Source: an uncultured Prevotellaceae bacterium
GTDB lineage: Bacteria; Bacteroidota; Bacteroidia; Bacteroidales; Muribaculaceae
Direction of reading: 5' to 3'
Length of the DNA: 61,591 bases
Assembly: GCA_900318255.1 (NCBI GenBank)
Contig: ONJX01000017.1
Location: 1 to 61,591, forward strand
A program made the position numbers and the translations under genes. The notes under the pieces were generated by a model. The model saw only the letters and a list, made by a program, of their open reading frames with translations, ran no database searches and was not told the origin of the DNA. Below, piece by piece: positions 26,739 through 35,391 of this stretch (position 1 is its first letter; every line of letters starts with the position of its first letter).

Positions 26739-28391
26739 ATGAAAAAAATTGCAATTACATTAATTTTGTTAGTGGGGTTTGTGACACTTGTTGGAGCGCA
26801 ATATGGTCGTGGCGGATCGATGCAGAAGCTGCTCAATGCCCAGTATGCCATCAGCAACTTCTATGTTGATACCGTCAACGAGGACAAGCTCATCGAGGAG
26901 GCCATCAAAGGCATGCTTGAGAGCCTTGACCCCCATTCCTCCTACACCGATGCCAAGGAGACCAAAGAGCTAGAAGAGCCCCTACAGGGAGAGTTTAGCG
27001 GCATAGGCATCCAGTTCAACATGAAGCAAGACACACTATACGTGATTCAAACCATAGTGGGTGGCCCGTCAGAGAAAGTGGGCATCATGGCCGGCGACCG
27101 CATCGTCACCGTGAACGACAGCACCATTGCTGGCGTGAAGATGAAGAATAGCGACATCATGAAGCGCCTTCGCGGCAAGAAGGGCACCAAGGTCACCGTA
27201 CAGGTGAAACGTGGCACTAGCCCAGAGCTGATCACCTTCCGCATCACCCGTGATAAAATACCCCTCTACAGTGTAGATGCCACCTACATGATTGACAGCA
27301 AGACAGGATATGTCCGCATATCGCGTTTTGGTGCCAAAACTCACGAGGAGATGGTAGAAGCCATTCAGAAACTCGACAAGCAAGGCATGAAGCAGCTTAT
27401 CATTGACCTTGGTGACAACGGTGGCGGTTATCTCAATGCCGCCATAGACATGTGCAACGAATTCTTACAGCGCAAGCAGCTCATTGTTTATACCCAAGGC
27501 AACAACTCCCCCCGGCAGGAAGGGCACGCCGATGGTTCAGGTCGTTACAAAGACCTCAAGCTCGTGGTGCTCGTTGACCAGTTCTCGGCCAGCGCAAGCG
27601 AGATATTTGCCGGTGCGATGCAAGACTGGGACCGTGCAGTGATTGTTGGTCGCCGCTCCTATGGCAAAGGCCTAGTTCAGCGTCCGTTCCGCTTTGACGA
27701 CGGTTCGATGATTCGCCTGACAGTGGCTCGTTACTTTACCCCCTCGGGGCGCTGCATCCAGAAGCCCTATGTCAAGGGAGACAAAAAGCAATATGACGAG
27801 GACCTGCTTGACCGCTCCAAGGATGGCGAGTACTTCCATCTCGACAGCATCCAGTTTAATGACTCACTCAGCTACAAGACCCTAAAGAACGGCCGCACCA
27901 TCTACGGCGGCGGCGGCATCATGCCCGATGTGTTTGTACCTCTCGACACCACCGAGAACAGCAAGTATTACCGCAACATGATGGCCAAGGGCATCATCAA
28001 CCAGTTTGCCGTTGACTACGTTGACAAGCACCGCACAGAGATTAAGAGCAACTACAAAGACGTCTATGACTTTGACAAGCGTTTCTCGCTCACCGACGCC
28101 GACATGAAGAACTTTATCGCCATGGGCGAGAAAGACAGTGTGAAGTATAATGAGAAAGACTTCACAACCAGCTCTAACCTCTTCAAGACAGTTCTCAAAG
28201 GTCTCATCGCCCGCGATGTATATGCCGACCCAGGAGCTTACACTATCATTATCAACCACCGCAACAAAGACGTGCAAGAGGCACTGCGAGTAATCAACGA
28301 CGACCGCCTCTTTAATTCACTTCTCAGTCGCGGCAACCCAGAGTATGACAGGTTGGCTCGTGAACACAAAGAAAAGAAAAAGAAGAAATAG
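26739..28391 (+). CDS. Exported C-terminal processing protease (S41, CtpA-like)
   Basis: This 550-aa protein has a signal peptide (cleavage near LVGAQYG), an N-terminal helical region, a PDZ domain (GEFSGIGIQF to about 165) and a tail-specific protease domain. Ser285 in FSASASEIF and Lys310 in SYGKGLVQ, 25 residues apart, form the catalytic dyad. It should trim C-termini of periplasmic or envelope proteins. The C-terminal ~200 residues are an added helical region ending in a Lys-rich tail. It follows coaD by 66 bases, an arrangement I know from other Bacteroidales. Confidence 0.92.
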   Translation: MKKIAITLILLVGFVTLVGAQYGRGGSMQKLLNAQYAISNFYVDTVNEDKLIEEAIKGMLESLDPHSSYTDAKETKELEEPLQGEFSGIGIQFNMKQDTLYVIQTIVGGPSEKVGIMAGDRIVTVNDSTIAGVKMKNSDIMKRLRGKKGTKVTVQVKRGTSPELITFRITRDKIPLYSVDATYMIDSKTGYVRISRFGAKTHEEMVEAIQKLDKQGMKQLIIDLGDNGGGYLNAAIDMCNEFLQRKQLIVYTQGNNSPRQEGHADGSGRYKDLKLVVLVDQFSASASEIFAGAMQDWDRAVIVGRRSYGKGLVQRPFRFDDGSMIRLTVARYFTPSGRCIQKPYVKGDKKQYDEDLLDRSKDGEYFHLDSIQFNDSLSYKTLKNGRTIYGGGGIMPDVFVPLDTTENSKYYRNMMAKGIINQFAVDYVDKHRTEIKSNYKDVYDFDKRFSLTDADMKNFIAMGEKDSVKYNEKDFTTSSNLFKTVLKGLIARDVYADPGAYTIIINHRNKDVQEALRVINDDRLFNSLLSRGNPEYDRLAREHKEKKKKK

Positions 28392-28449
28392 AAGATAAGG
28401 GTTAAGTGTGCTAGAGAGAAAACTAAAAACTAAGAACTGAAAAACAACT

Positions 28450-30375
28450 ATGGGACCTGGCATGGGCATGAGGGGCGGCGGTGGGCGCCGCCAGCAAGGC
28501 ACAGTGAAGATGCCTCCCGGAGGCATGAAGACTGTCGCGCGAATGCTGAAGTTGCTACTTGGCAACTACAAGTGGTCGCTGTTGCTTGTGGCGCTGTGCA
28601 TCCTTGTCACCACCGCCACCACATTGACCTCAACACTCTTCACTCGCACACTCATCGACGACTATATAGCACCATTAAGCACTGCTGCCAACCCCGACTT
28701 CGGTCCGCTGGCAGTGACGCTCTTCAAACTAGCTGCTGTGCTCCTGGTGGGCGTGGGCTGCTCCTACCTCAACAGCCGCCTGATGATCAACGTGAGTCAA
28801 GGCATGCTGCTCAAGATAAGAGAGGAACTCTTTGAGCACATGGAGTCGCTACCCATCAAGTTCTTTGACCAGAACTCGCATGGCGATGTGATGAGTGTAT
28901 ATACCAACGACGTGGATTCACTGCGACAGACCGTGGGCAACAGCCTACCCAACGTGTTCAGCTCGCTCATCACCATCGTTGCCACTCTCACCAGCATGAT
29001 AGTGCTGTGCTGGCAACTCACGCTGCTCACTCTAGCTCTCACTGGCGTGATGGTGTTCACCACCAAGTGGCTCGGAGGACGCTCGGCGACCTACTTCCGC
29101 CGTCAGCAAAGCGATATGGGCGCCATGAACGGTTTTGTTGAGGAGATGCTCACAGGTCAGAAGGTTGTCAAGACTTTTTGCCATGAAGATGAGGCGATTG
29201 AGGAATTTGAGAGGCTCAACGAGAGTCTGCGCGACAGTGCCTGCAATGCCAACAAGGTTGCCAATATCGTGATGCCCATCAATGGCAATCTCTCCAATCT
29301 AATTTATGTGACATGCGCAGCAGTGGGGGCCATGGTAGCCATTGGCGAAGGCTCAGTGGCGCTTACCGTGGGTACACTTGTCTCGTTCCTGACGCTAATC
29401 AAGAACTTCACCCAGCCAGTGTCGCAAATTAGCAATCAAGTAAACAGCGTGATAGCATCGCTGGCTGGTGCCGAGCGCGTGTTCAACATCATGGACCAGA
29501 AGAGCGAGGACGACGGCACTGCCACCGTACACCTTGTCAATGTGAAAGAGGATGCCGACGGCACACTTGTTGAGACAACACAAGAGACTCACGTGTGGGC
29601 TTGGAAAAAGCCACTTAGTAATGGCTTTGAGCTCGTTAAGCAGCAAGGCGAGGTAGATTTCTCGCAGGTAGATTTCAGCTATGTGCCCAAAAAGCAAGTG
29701 CTCTTTGACATCGACCTTGACACTGATGCTGGCCAAAAGGTGGCTCTCGTGGGTGGAACGGGTGCTGGCAAGACCACTATCACGAACCTTATCAACCGGT
29801 TCTACGACATACAAGAGGGGACAATCCTCTACGACAATATCCCTATTACGACCATCTGCAAACCAGACCTCAGACGCAGCCTAGGCATGGTGCTGCAAGA
29901 GACCCATCTCTTTACTGGGACGGTAATGGACAACATTCGTTACGGACGGCTCAACGCTACCGATGAGGAATGTGTTGCGACTGCCAAGCTCGTTCATGCT
30001 CACGACTTTATCTCTCGCCTTGCTCAGGGCTACAACACAATGCTCAATGCCGATGGTGGCAACCTCTCGCAAGGCGAACGCCAGCTCATTGCCATAGCAA
30101 GAGCCGCTGTTGCCAATCCACCAGCTCTAATCCTAGACGAGGCAACTAGCAACATCGACACCCGCACCGAGCGCCTCATCCAGCAAGGTATGGACTCACT
30201 CATGACCGGCCGTTCCACCTTTGTCATTGCTCATCGCCTGAGCACCGTGCGTAACGCCGACATCATCGTGGTCATGGAACACGGCCGCATCATTGAACAG
30301 GGCACTCACGACGAGCTAATTGCCCGCCAGGGCCGCTATTATCAGCTCTACACAGGAAACGGCATTACCGAGTGA
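28450..30375 (+). CDS. ABC exporter, fused permease and ATPase (MsbA-like)
   Basis: The 641-aa protein has a Gly/Arg-rich N-terminus, six membrane segments (about 40-330) and an ABC ATPase domain. Walker A is GGTGAGKTT near 435-443, the signature is LSQGERQ near 538, Walker B is ALILDEATS and the switch His is in VIAHRLST. It is a type IV ABC exporter half; MsbA-like lipid or drug efflux is plausible but the substrate is unknown. An insert of about 40 residues (near 370-410) precedes the ATPase. Likely co-transcribed with the S41 protease (58-base gap). Confidence 0.9.
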   Translation: MGPGMGMRGGGGRRQQGTVKMPPGGMKTVARMLKLLLGNYKWSLLLVALCILVTTATTLTSTLFTRTLIDDYIAPLSTAANPDFGPLAVTLFKLAAVLLVGVGCSYLNSRLMINVSQGMLLKIREELFEHMESLPIKFFDQNSHGDVMSVYTNDVDSLRQTVGNSLPNVFSSLITIVATLTSMIVLCWQLTLLTLALTGVMVFTTKWLGGRSATYFRRQQSDMGAMNGFVEEMLTGQKVVKTFCHEDEAIEEFERLNESLRDSACNANKVANIVMPINGNLSNLIYVTCAAVGAMVAIGEGSVALTVGTLVSFLTLIKNFTQPVSQISNQVNSVIASLAGAERVFNIMDQKSEDDGTATVHLVNVKEDADGTLVETTQETHVWAWKKPLSNGFELVKQQGEVDFSQVDFSYVPKKQVLFDIDLDTDAGQKVALVGGTGAGKTTITNLINRFYDIQEGTILYDNIPITTICKPDLRRSLGMVLQETHLFTGTVMDNIRYGRLNATDEECVATAKLVHAHDFISRLAQGYNTMLNADGGNLSQGERQLIAIARAAVANPPALILDEATSNIDTRTERLIQQGMDSLMTGRSTFVIAHRLSTVRNADIIVVMEHGRIIEQGTHDELIARQGRYYQLYTGNGITE

Positions 30376-30485
30376 ACGGCTCTACAAGAGACAGATTTGT
30401 GAGCCAGTTGCCACAAACAGATAGCAGCCCGTGAAAAAAACAATTATTTTGCTGCCATTTTTTTGCAAATCTCAATAACAGTTGT

Positions 30486-30493
30486 TATTTTTG
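30486..30493 (+). promoter_or_regulatory. Promoter -7 box (TATTTTTG) of the Rpn-like gene
   Basis: TAnnTTTG match, 32 bases before ATG 30526. Confidence 0.6.
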
Positions 30494-30525
30494 CAGTTAG
30501 TTCAACAGATTAATACTTTTTAGCC

Positions 30526-31494
30526 ATGAACGAGAGCAACAAATACATCCGTTTTGATTGGGCAGCCAAGCGAATGTTGCGCGACAAGGCCAACTTTGGC
30601 GTGCTTGAAGGACTCATCACCGTCCTTCTTAACGAGCCTATAAAGATTGATGAAATTCTTGAGAGCGAGAGCAATCAAGATAATGATAGAGACAAGTTCA
30701 ACAGGGTTGATATCAAGGCCAAGAACAGCAAGGGTGAAATCATCTTGGTTGAGATACAGCTCACTCGTGAGCTATACTTCCTAGAGCGCGTGCTTTATGG
30801 CGTTTCAAAGGCCATAACCGAGCACATTAATCTTGGTGACAAGTACAGCAAGGTGAAGAAGGTTTATAGCATAAGCATCCTCTATTTTGACCTGGGTCAA
30901 GGTGCCGACTATCTTTATCATGGTCAAAACAAGTTTGTGGGAGTTCACACGCACGACTCATTAAAGATTACCACAAAAGAAAAAGATGCAATCAGGATGA
31001 AAACTCCCGAGGAAATTTTCCCGGAATATTTCTTGATTAGAGTGAATGAGTTTAACAAAATAGCGACAACACCTCTCGAAGAGTGGATTGACTATTTAAA
31101 GAATGGACACATCAAGGACGACACTCAGGCCCCAGGGCTAAGTGAGGCAAAAGAACGCCTCAAATACTTATCAATGAATAGCGATGAGCGAAAAGCCTAC
31201 GATCGGCACATTGATAATATAATGGTCCAGAATGATGTCCTCGACACCGCTAAAATGGAGGGACGTGCCGAGGGACGTGCTGAGGGACGCGCTGAGGGAC
31301 GCGCCGAGGGACGCGCTGAGGGACGCGCTGAGGGTCGCGCCGAAGGTCGCGCCGAAGGACGTGCTGAGGGACGCGCCGAGGGCCGCGCTGAGGAAAAGCA
31401 TGAAGTGGCGCTCAGAGGCAAGAAGTCGGGCTTATCGGCCGAGGTTATTTCCCAAATCACAGGGCTCTCTATTGATGAAATAAACAAATTATAA
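30526..31494 (+). CDS. Rpn/PD-(D/E)XK nuclease-like protein with GRAE repeat
   Basis: This 322-aa protein has the N-terminal domain of Rpn (recombination-promoting nuclease, PDDEXK_2 type). The conserved start is RFDWAAKRMLRDKANFGVLEGL, and the active-site pattern is RVDIKAKNSKGEIILVEIQL with Asp, Glu and Gln in place. Rpn proteins are cytoplasmic DNases linked to recombination and, recently, phage defence. After residue ~245 come 11 exact-length GRAE repeats encoded by 12-base units, then a short helical end (GLSAEVISQITGLSIDEIN). The repeat could vary in copy number without a frameshift. Confidence 0.9.
   Translation: MNESNKYIRFDWAAKRMLRDKANFGVLEGLITVLLNEPIKIDEILESESNQDNDRDKFNRVDIKAKNSKGEIILVEIQLTRELYFLERVLYGVSKAITEHINLGDKYSKVKKVYSISILYFDLGQGADYLYHGQNKFVGVHTHDSLKITTKEKDAIRMKTPEEIFPEYFLIRVNEFNKIATTPLEEWIDYLKNGHIKDDTQAPGLSEAKERLKYLSMNSDERKAYDRHIDNIMVQNDVLDTAKMEGRAEGRAEGRAEGRAEGRAEGRAEGRAEGRAEGRAEGRAEGRAEEKHEVALRGKKSGLSAEVISQITGLSIDEINKL
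31261..31392 (+). repeat. Eleven 12-bp tandem repeats (GRAE codons)
   Basis: Eleven units of GGACGYGCYGAG-type sequence, in frame in the Rpn-like gene. Units differ mainly at synonymous positions, so selection on the peptide is likely. Confidence 0.95.
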
Positions 31495-31518
31495 ATCAAG
31501 CTTCAATAATTTACAACA

Positions 31519-32706
31519 ATGTCTAAGAAAATTACCGAAAAAGTTACTTGGGTGGGTAAAGTTGACTGGGAACTCACTCATTTTCATGGCGACGAGTTAT
31601 CAACCTTCAAGGGGTCAAGCTATAACTCTTATCTCATCAAGGACAAGAAAACGGTGCTCATCGACACCGTGTGGGGGCCCTACGACCGTGAGTTTGTAGC
31701 GCGCCTCAAGGAGGTGGTTGACCTAAAGACCATCGATGCCATCATCATGCAACACAACGAGAGCGACCACAGTGGCGCGCTCCCAGAGTTGATGCGCGAA
31801 ATTCCCGATGTCCCCATTTACTGCACTGCCAAGGGCAAGGCCATCATTGAGGGTCATTACCACCAAGATTGGAACTTCGTGACGGTGAAGACTGGCGACA
31901 AGCTCGAGATAGGTGAGAGTACACTCACCTTCATCGAGGCACCTATGCTCCACTGGCCCGACACTATGTTCACCTATATGGACGGCGAGAACATTCTCTT
32001 CTCTAACGACGGTTTTGGACAGCACTATGCCACCGAGTCGCTCTATGACGACTGCGTGGATATGGCCGAGATGCTATATGAGGCAAAAAAATACTATGCC
32101 AACATCCTTGCGCCATTCAGCATGATGGTGACTCGCAAGCTCAATGAGATACTTGCAATGAACCTGCCCCTGAACATGGTGTGTCCTAGCCACGGCGTAA
32201 TTTGGCGCAAGAACATAGGCATGATTATCGAGAAATATCAGCAATGGGCAGCCAGCTATCAGGAGAACAAGATTACTATCGTCTATGACACCATGTGGAA
32301 CAGCACACGCATCATGGCCCAGGAGATAGCGCGTGGCATAAAGGATGTGGATAATGATGTGGAAATCAAGATCTACAATGCTGCCAAGGAGGACAAGAAC
32401 GACGTATTAACCGAAATTTTCTCGTCGAAAGCCGTTCTCGTGGGGTCACCCACTATCAACAATGGGTTGGCTCATGCTGTCGCCGGCCTGCTCGAGATGG
32501 CCAAGGGCATGAAGCTCAAGAATAAGAAAGCTGCAGCATTTGGCAGCTATGGCTGGAGCGGTGAGGGAATAAAGTTGGTTAGCGGACTGCTTCAGGGCTG
32601 CGGCTTTGAGCTTATCAACGACGGCCTACGCATCCAGTGGGTGCCCGACCAAGCCGCCATTGATCAATGCCGCGCCTATGGTCGCGAGCTCGCCAAGGCT
32701 CTGTAA
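31519..32706 (+). CDS. A-type flavodiiron protein (O2/NO reductase, FprA-like)
   Basis: The 395-aa cytoplasmic enzyme has a metallo-beta-lactamase domain with the diiron ligands HNESDH (His79, Glu81, Asp83, His84). Further His and Asp ligands are in APMLHWPDTMF, FSNDGFGQHY and PSHGVIW. A flavodoxin domain follows (TIVYDTMWNSTRIMA near 252 and GSYGWSGEG). It reduces O2 to water or NO to N2O with electrons from rubredoxin-like donors, protecting an anaerobe. The length is typical for class A without extra domains. A large hairpin follows. Confidence 0.93.
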   Translation: MSKKITEKVTWVGKVDWELTHFHGDELSTFKGSSYNSYLIKDKKTVLIDTVWGPYDREFVARLKEVVDLKTIDAIIMQHNESDHSGALPELMREIPDVPIYCTAKGKAIIEGHYHQDWNFVTVKTGDKLEIGESTLTFIEAPMLHWPDTMFTYMDGENILFSNDGFGQHYATESLYDDCVDMAEMLYEAKKYYANILAPFSMMVTRKLNEILAMNLPLNMVCPSHGVIWRKNIGMIIEKYQQWAASYQENKITIVYDTMWNSTRIMAQEIARGIKDVDNDVEIKIYNAAKEDKNDVLTEIFSSKAVLVGSPTINNGLAHAVAGLLEMAKGMKLKNKKAAAFGSYGWSGEGIKLVSGLLQGCGFELINDGLRIQWVPDQAAIDQCRAYGRELAKAL

Positions 32707-32733
32707 AAACAAGATTTTTTGCAAAAAAAGACA

Positions 32734-32780
32734 ACAAATGTTGCGGTTTTTTTGGAAATGCCGCAACATTTGTCTATTTT
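32734..32780 (+). terminator. Long hairpin between flavodiiron gene and AAA-DUF4435 gene
   Basis: Perfect 13-bp stem (32734-32746 with 32761-32773), a 14-base loop containing seven Ts, then CTATTTTT. It probably ends the flavodiiron transcript. No standard promoter box is seen before the next gene, so it could also act in a read-through leader. Confidence 0.7.
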
Positions 32781-32811
32781 TACGACCTGAAAAAGAAGAA
32801 CACATAATACT

Positions 32812-34416
32812 ATGGACTTATTACTGCCTAACAAGATAAACAGCCAAAAGGGCGACATACTGCGCGATGTGCGTCAAGTGACCATTATTGGTGCCAATGG
32901 CGCAGGCAAAACGCGCTTCTGCAACAAGCTGGTAGAGCAATGTGGCGACCAGGCCTTTCGCATGTCGGCGCTAAGGGCAATCTTTGCCACCGCCGAACAG
33001 GCGACTCAGCTCAATGGGTCTATCGCCGAGCGCTTCGACAAGCTCAACAAAAACATGCAGCAAGTGTTCAACACTGCCACAACCGAGTTTGACAAGCTCA
33101 CCTACGTGATGATGGTTGACGAGTTCCGCGACTTGATGAACTTCAAGGCACACCGCTTGATGAACGACGAGATAGCTTTTCCCAAGACCAAGCTCGACGT
33201 GGTTGTGAAAAAATGGCAAGAGGTGTTCCCCAAGAACAAAATTCTGCGCGAGAACGGTAAGCTGCTCTTTGCCACCGAGGGTCAAAAAGACAAATACTCG
33301 TCGCTACGGCTTAGCGATGGCGAGAAAGCCGTGCTCTACTATCTGGGCGCTGTGCTCTACGCTATGGAAGACGCTGTGATATTTGTTGATGATCCCGAGT
33401 CGTTTATCCATCCGTCAATCATGCATACCTTGTGGAACGTGATTGAGGAGATGCGCCCCGACTGCACCTTTGTCTATAGCACCCACGACGTGGACTTCGC
33501 CTCCTCGCGAGTCGATAACAAGTGCGTGTGGGTAAAAGACTTCAACCCTGAGCAGGAGACGTGGGATTATGAGGTTCTCAACTCGAGCAGCAACCTGAGC
33601 GACAGCCTCTACATCGACCTGCTAGGCACTCGCAAGCCAGTCCTCTTTGTGGAGGGCGACGAGGAGCACAGCATCGACTCAAGGCTATATGCTCTAGTAT
33701 TCCCGGAATACACCATAAAACCATTGGGCAGCTGCAACAAGGTGATAGAGAGTGTGCGCTCGTTCAATGACCTAGAGACGCTGCATCACCTCGACAGCTG
33801 GGGTATCGTCGATCGTGACCGTCGCGATGAGAAAGAGGTGGAATATCTGCGCAAGAAGAAGATACTAGTGCCCAATGTTGCCGAGATAGAGAACATACTC
33901 ATGCTTGAGGGCGTTGTGCGAGCTGTAGCGAAATATCGTCACAAGAATGAGGACGACGTGTTTAGCAGTGTGAGCCGCGCTGTAATCAAGAATTTCGACA
34001 ACGAGATTAAGCAACAGGCTTTGCAGCACACTCGCCACCGTGTGAAACATGATATTGAATTGCGCGTAGATATGAAATTCCGCAACATCAGCGCCCTCGA
34101 GGACCACATGATTGACTTAGTCAACGAGATTAATCCCCGTGGCATCTACGAGATGCTGTGCCGCGAGTTTCACGTCTATGTTCAGAAGAAAGACTATGAT
34201 AAAGTGCTCAAGGTCTATAACCAGAAACTCATGCTCACTCAGAGCGGCGTGTCAGGACTCGTGGGCCTCAAAAGCCGTGAGGAGTATATCAAGATAGTGC
34301 TTAAAATCCTCAAGGGCAATGGCCGTGAAGCAGCAGCCATCAGGAAAGCCATCAAGCAGTGCTTTGGGCTTTACGACATAGTTGCTACACCGAGTGAGGG
34401 AAATACTGTAAGCTAG
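32812..34416 (+). CDS. AAA ATPase fused to DUF4435/TOPRIM domain, candidate defence protein
   Basis: This 534-aa protein has an ABC/AAA-type ATPase half: Walker A GANGAGKT (27-34), signature LRLSDGEKAVLYYLGA, Walker B VIFVDDPES (Asp193-Asp194, Glu196) and YSTHDVDF. A DUF4435/OLD-like TOPRIM half follows: VEGDEE with Glu281, and VDRDRRDE with Asp334 and Asp336, then VAEIENILML. In OLD nucleases, and in PARIS (AriA ATPase plus AriB DUF4435), this pairing senses and cuts nucleic acid in phage-infected cells. Here both halves are in one chain. It stands alone among housekeeping genes with a terminator on each side. The defence role is inference; a DNA-repair role is also possible. Confidence 0.85.
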   Translation: MDLLLPNKINSQKGDILRDVRQVTIIGANGAGKTRFCNKLVEQCGDQAFRMSALRAIFATAEQATQLNGSIAERFDKLNKNMQQVFNTATTEFDKLTYVMMVDEFRDLMNFKAHRLMNDEIAFPKTKLDVVVKKWQEVFPKNKILRENGKLLFATEGQKDKYSSLRLSDGEKAVLYYLGAVLYAMEDAVIFVDDPESFIHPSIMHTLWNVIEEMRPDCTFVYSTHDVDFASSRVDNKCVWVKDFNPEQETWDYEVLNSSSNLSDSLYIDLLGTRKPVLFVEGDEEHSIDSRLYALVFPEYTIKPLGSCNKVIESVRSFNDLETLHHLDSWGIVDRDRRDEKEVEYLRKKKILVPNVAEIENILMLEGVVRAVAKYRHKNEDDVFSSVSRAVIKNFDNEIKQQALQHTRHRVKHDIELRVDMKFRNISALEDHMIDLVNEINPRGIYEMLCREFHVYVQKKDYDKVLKVYNQKLMLTQSGVSGLVGLKSREEYIKIVLKILKGNGREAAAIRKAIKQCFGLYDIVATPSEGNTVS

Positions 34417-34435
34417 AAATTTAACACAAAAAATT

Positions 34436-34463
34436 GCGGCTGGCAAAAATGATTGCCAGCCGC
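34436..34463. terminator. Terminator between convergent genes
   Basis: Perfect 10-bp stem (GCGGCTGGCA with TGCCAGCCGC), 8-base loop. Followed by AATTTTTTG when read on the minus strand, so it best serves the NlpC/P60 gene but can stop both. Confidence 0.85.
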
Positions 34464-34475
34464 TGCATTATTCAT

Positions 34476-35069
34476 TTACTCGTTTATTGATTTCTTGAGC
34501 TCGTCTAAGAGTGAGAGTTGTGGCTCGTTGGCGCGGATAACTCGACAAGCGCCGCGGTAGCGCACCCGGTAATAGCTGTTAGTGGAGTGGTTCACGGTGA
34601 TGCCGTTGCGAGTTGAGGCATGAATGAAAGAGAAGTCATGGCCATTCTCATCAACCTCGGTAATGATTCCCACATGACCTATGCCAGCACGGTTGCTTCG
34701 ACCGCCAAAGAAGACGAGGTCGCCAGGCTTGAGATTTCCCCGTTCCACCCTCTTGCCATTGTGCACTTGCAGGCTGGCACGCCGAGCAAGGTTGTAGCCA
34801 AACGCCTTAAAGACATAGCTGGTAAATCCTGAGCAGTCAAAACGGTGAGGCCCGTTGGCTCCCAAACGATAAGGGACCCCTTTAAATTTGTAAGCGAAAT
34901 TGAGCAGATTGTCAATTTGTGGGTTGTTGTTTTCCTTGGAGACTATAGATGACACATTGATGCCTTTAGCTTTGTTAGGCTCTGGCTCAGGGTTGGTAGC
35001 ATGTGTAGTGAAAGAGATGGATGAGATGGTTACTAATGTAAAAACAAAATACTTTGAAAATAACTTCAT
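34476..35069 (-). CDS. Exported NlpC/P60 peptidoglycan hydrolase
   Basis: The 197-aa protein has a signal peptide (near SFTTHATNPEP), a ~25-residue linker and one NlpC/P60 domain. The catalytic Cys79 is in RFDCSGF, His132 in GIGHVGIITEV and the third polar residue is His150 in FIHAS. It should cut D-Glu/mDAP or related bonds in stem peptides, possibly with the amidase at 4936. There is no SH3 or LysM targeting domain. The start ATG 35069 is supported by the promoter box at 35153-35160. Confidence 0.92.
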   Translation of the reverse strand: MKLFSKYFVFTLVTISSISFTTHATNPEPEPNKAKGINVSSIVSKENNNPQIDNLLNFAYKFKGVPYRLGANGPHRFDCSGFTSYVFKAFGYNLARRASLQVHNGKRVERGNLKPGDLVFFGGRSNRAGIGHVGIITEVDENGHDFSFIHASTRNGITVNHSTNSYYRVRYRGACRVIRANEPQLSLLDELKKSINE

Positions 35070-35152
35070 TACTCTAATTATTTGTTATACTTGGGCTTGT
35101 GAGATGTGTAACGATACACGCTCTTGAGCCATTAATTCTTGATTTGATGGCA

Positions 35153-35189
35153 CAAAATTAGGAATGGCTGCCCACATAGGCAACCATCC
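35153..35189 (-). promoter_or_regulatory. Promoter -7 box (TAATTTTG) with adjoining inverted repeat
   Basis: On the minus strand TAATTTTG (35153-35160) is 83 bases before the NlpC/P60 start. Directly upstream (35161-35189) lies an imperfect ~11-bp inverted repeat GGATGGTTGCC...GGCAGCCATTCC. This may end the upstream nnr transcript or serve as an operator. Confidence 0.55.
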
Positions 35190-35391
35190 TTTACGTTCTG
35201 TAACATTTACTTTTGTAAATCGAAGTTATGAGATTTTTCTCGCAATTCCCACCAACACTAAGCTTACAATCTGTAACTTGCCATTAAAACACACCCCATG
35301 AAAATGAAACAAAAAACATATTTTAACTTAAAATGGGATATGTTAAAGGGAAAAGCACAATCTTAGCACAAGAGTGTGACACACTTACTTT
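35190..35391. other. Intergenic region downstream of the nnr gene
   Basis: AT-rich, with no gene and no further hairpin that I can support. Confidence 0.4.

Noticed and set aside
26672..26869. 65-codon frame overlapping the start of the S41 protease gene
   Set aside because: Out of frame with the clear signal peptide and protease start at 26739; no supporting features.
31261..31392. GRAE repeat as CRISPR or noncoding satellite
   Set aside because: It is 12-bp, in frame and inside an intact coding sequence.
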